A stretch of DNA of 64,000 bases, from positions 1,564,168 through 1,628,167 of the forward strand of contig BCJJ01000007.1 of the NCBI GenBank assembly GCA_039545355.1. The letters are read 5' to 3'. This document shows, piece after piece, positions 63,495 to 64,000 of this stretch. Every line of letters starts with the position of its first letter. The stretch's first letter is position 1. Below the pieces are notes generated by a model, which did not search any database, was not told the DNA's origin, and worked only from the letters and a program-made list of their open reading frames with translations. The translations under genes were made by a program, and so were the position numbers. Source of the stretch: Trichosporon coremiiforme (Eukaryota; Basidiomycota; Tremellomycetes; Trichosporonales; Trichosporonaceae).

Positions 63495-64000
63495 ATGCTC
63501 AAGCTGCTGCTCCTGGCGGTAGGCGCGATCGCGTCCCAGGTGCCGCTCGGTGACGCCGGATCCGCCCCGGGCGCCGGTGTCGGCGCCAGCACCCCGCGCA
63601 GCGTGCAGCTCGACCTCTCGCCCTACCTGAACGCAAAGGCGACGAGCCTCAACGGCGAGAACGACGGCAAGGGCTTTAGAAACGGCTCAACCTTCCCCTC
63701 CGAGCATCTCCCAGTCAACAAATGGTCTGACTCGGGCGTCGACTTCGTTTTGCCGAACTGGATAGGCAAGCACGACTGCGTCAAGGCGAACAAACAGGTC
63801 ATCCACCTCCCCGACCCTACCGAGGTGAGGAGCATCCATCTCCTGGGTGCGGGCGAGGATGCGGGCGGGTTCCTGTTCATGGAGACGCACGAGACGCTCA
63901 CCCTCACGTTCGAAGATGGCGGCAAGGTCCAGGCCCCGTTCGAGGTGAAGCACTGGTGGAGCCACCACTGGACGAACAAGAGCCCGATCCGCGCGCCGTA
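63495..64000 (+). CDS. Secreted protein, truncated by the window end
   Basis: ATG 63495 starts a signal peptide (MLKLLLLAVGAIASQ) and the frame stays open to the edge (168 codons). Visible: S-V-Q-L-D-L-S-P-Y-L-N-A-K-A, FPSEHLPVNKWSDSGVDF, LPNWIGKHDCVKANKQVIHL and GFLFMETHETLTLTFEDGGK. The beta-rich opening (L-D-L-x-P-x-L-N-x-K-A) reminds me of N-terminal domains of fungal extracellular glycosidase-like proteins, but I cannot name the family. Probably extracellular. Confidence 0.7.
   Translation, partial: MLKLLLLAVGAIASQVPLGDAGSAPGAGVGASTPRSVQLDLSPYLNAKATSLNGENDGKGFRNGSTFPSEHLPVNKWSDSGVDFVLPNWIGKHDCVKANKQVIHLPDPTEVRSIHLLGAGEDAGGFLFMETHETLTLTFEDGGKVQAPFEVKHWWSHHWTNKSPIRAP

Overview
The window looks like nuclear DNA of a basidiomycetous yeast, most likely a Tremellomycete of the Trichosporonales type. 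This is inferred from GC-rich coding sequence, intron-bearing genes with strong GTGAGT-type donors and CTGAC/CTAAC branch sites close to AG, many introns of only 37-125 bp, and several ordinary fungal genes (MIA40, peroxisomal acyl-CoA oxidase, MFS transporters). All gene models were spliced by hand; exon limits and reading-frame closure are given in each entry.

0-6.2 kb: three tandem minus-strand copies of an uncharacterised secreted-protein family. The first copy appears intact and the next two are decayed. The third carries an apparently intact Tc1/mariner-type (DD34E) DNA transposon with perfect 27-bp inverted repeats and a TA target duplication.

7-18.5 kb: a cluster of cysteine-rich, sequon-rich proteins with a short hydrophobic GPI-like C-terminus. 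Five of six members have no N-terminal signal peptide in the open frame; the sixth has one but is broken. A Ser/Thr-rich GPI-like protein sits among them. This cluster is the best candidate for an undescribed system.

19.5-35.3 kb: metabolic and transport genes. They are a peroxisomal acyl-CoA oxidase, a lactose/hexose-type sugar porter, a Vps62-like secreted protein, MIA40, an AtuA-like protein, a paraoxonase-like protein and a DHA1 drug-efflux-type MFS protein.

35.3-41.4 kb: gene-poor DNA, then two paralogous small secreted cysteine-rich proteins with a conserved intron position.

41.6-49.7 kb: a tandem pair of large intronless proteins built from degenerate ~95-residue repeats (family not recognised), then a GH36 raffinose-synthase/alpha-galactosidase-like enzyme, tRNA-Gly(GCC), and a GH43-like enzyme without a leader.

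49.7-56.2 kb: a decayed region with one clear gene remnant and two weak small genes, then three minus-strand paralogs of an unrecognised family that share a domain and an intron position. The middle paralog shows two opposite frame changes.

56.9-64 kb: an intron-containing tRNA-Gln(CTG), a 91-residue basic/acidic protein, a metal-dependent amidohydrolase, a DHA2-type (Vba-like) MFS transporter, and the start of a secreted protein that runs off the window.
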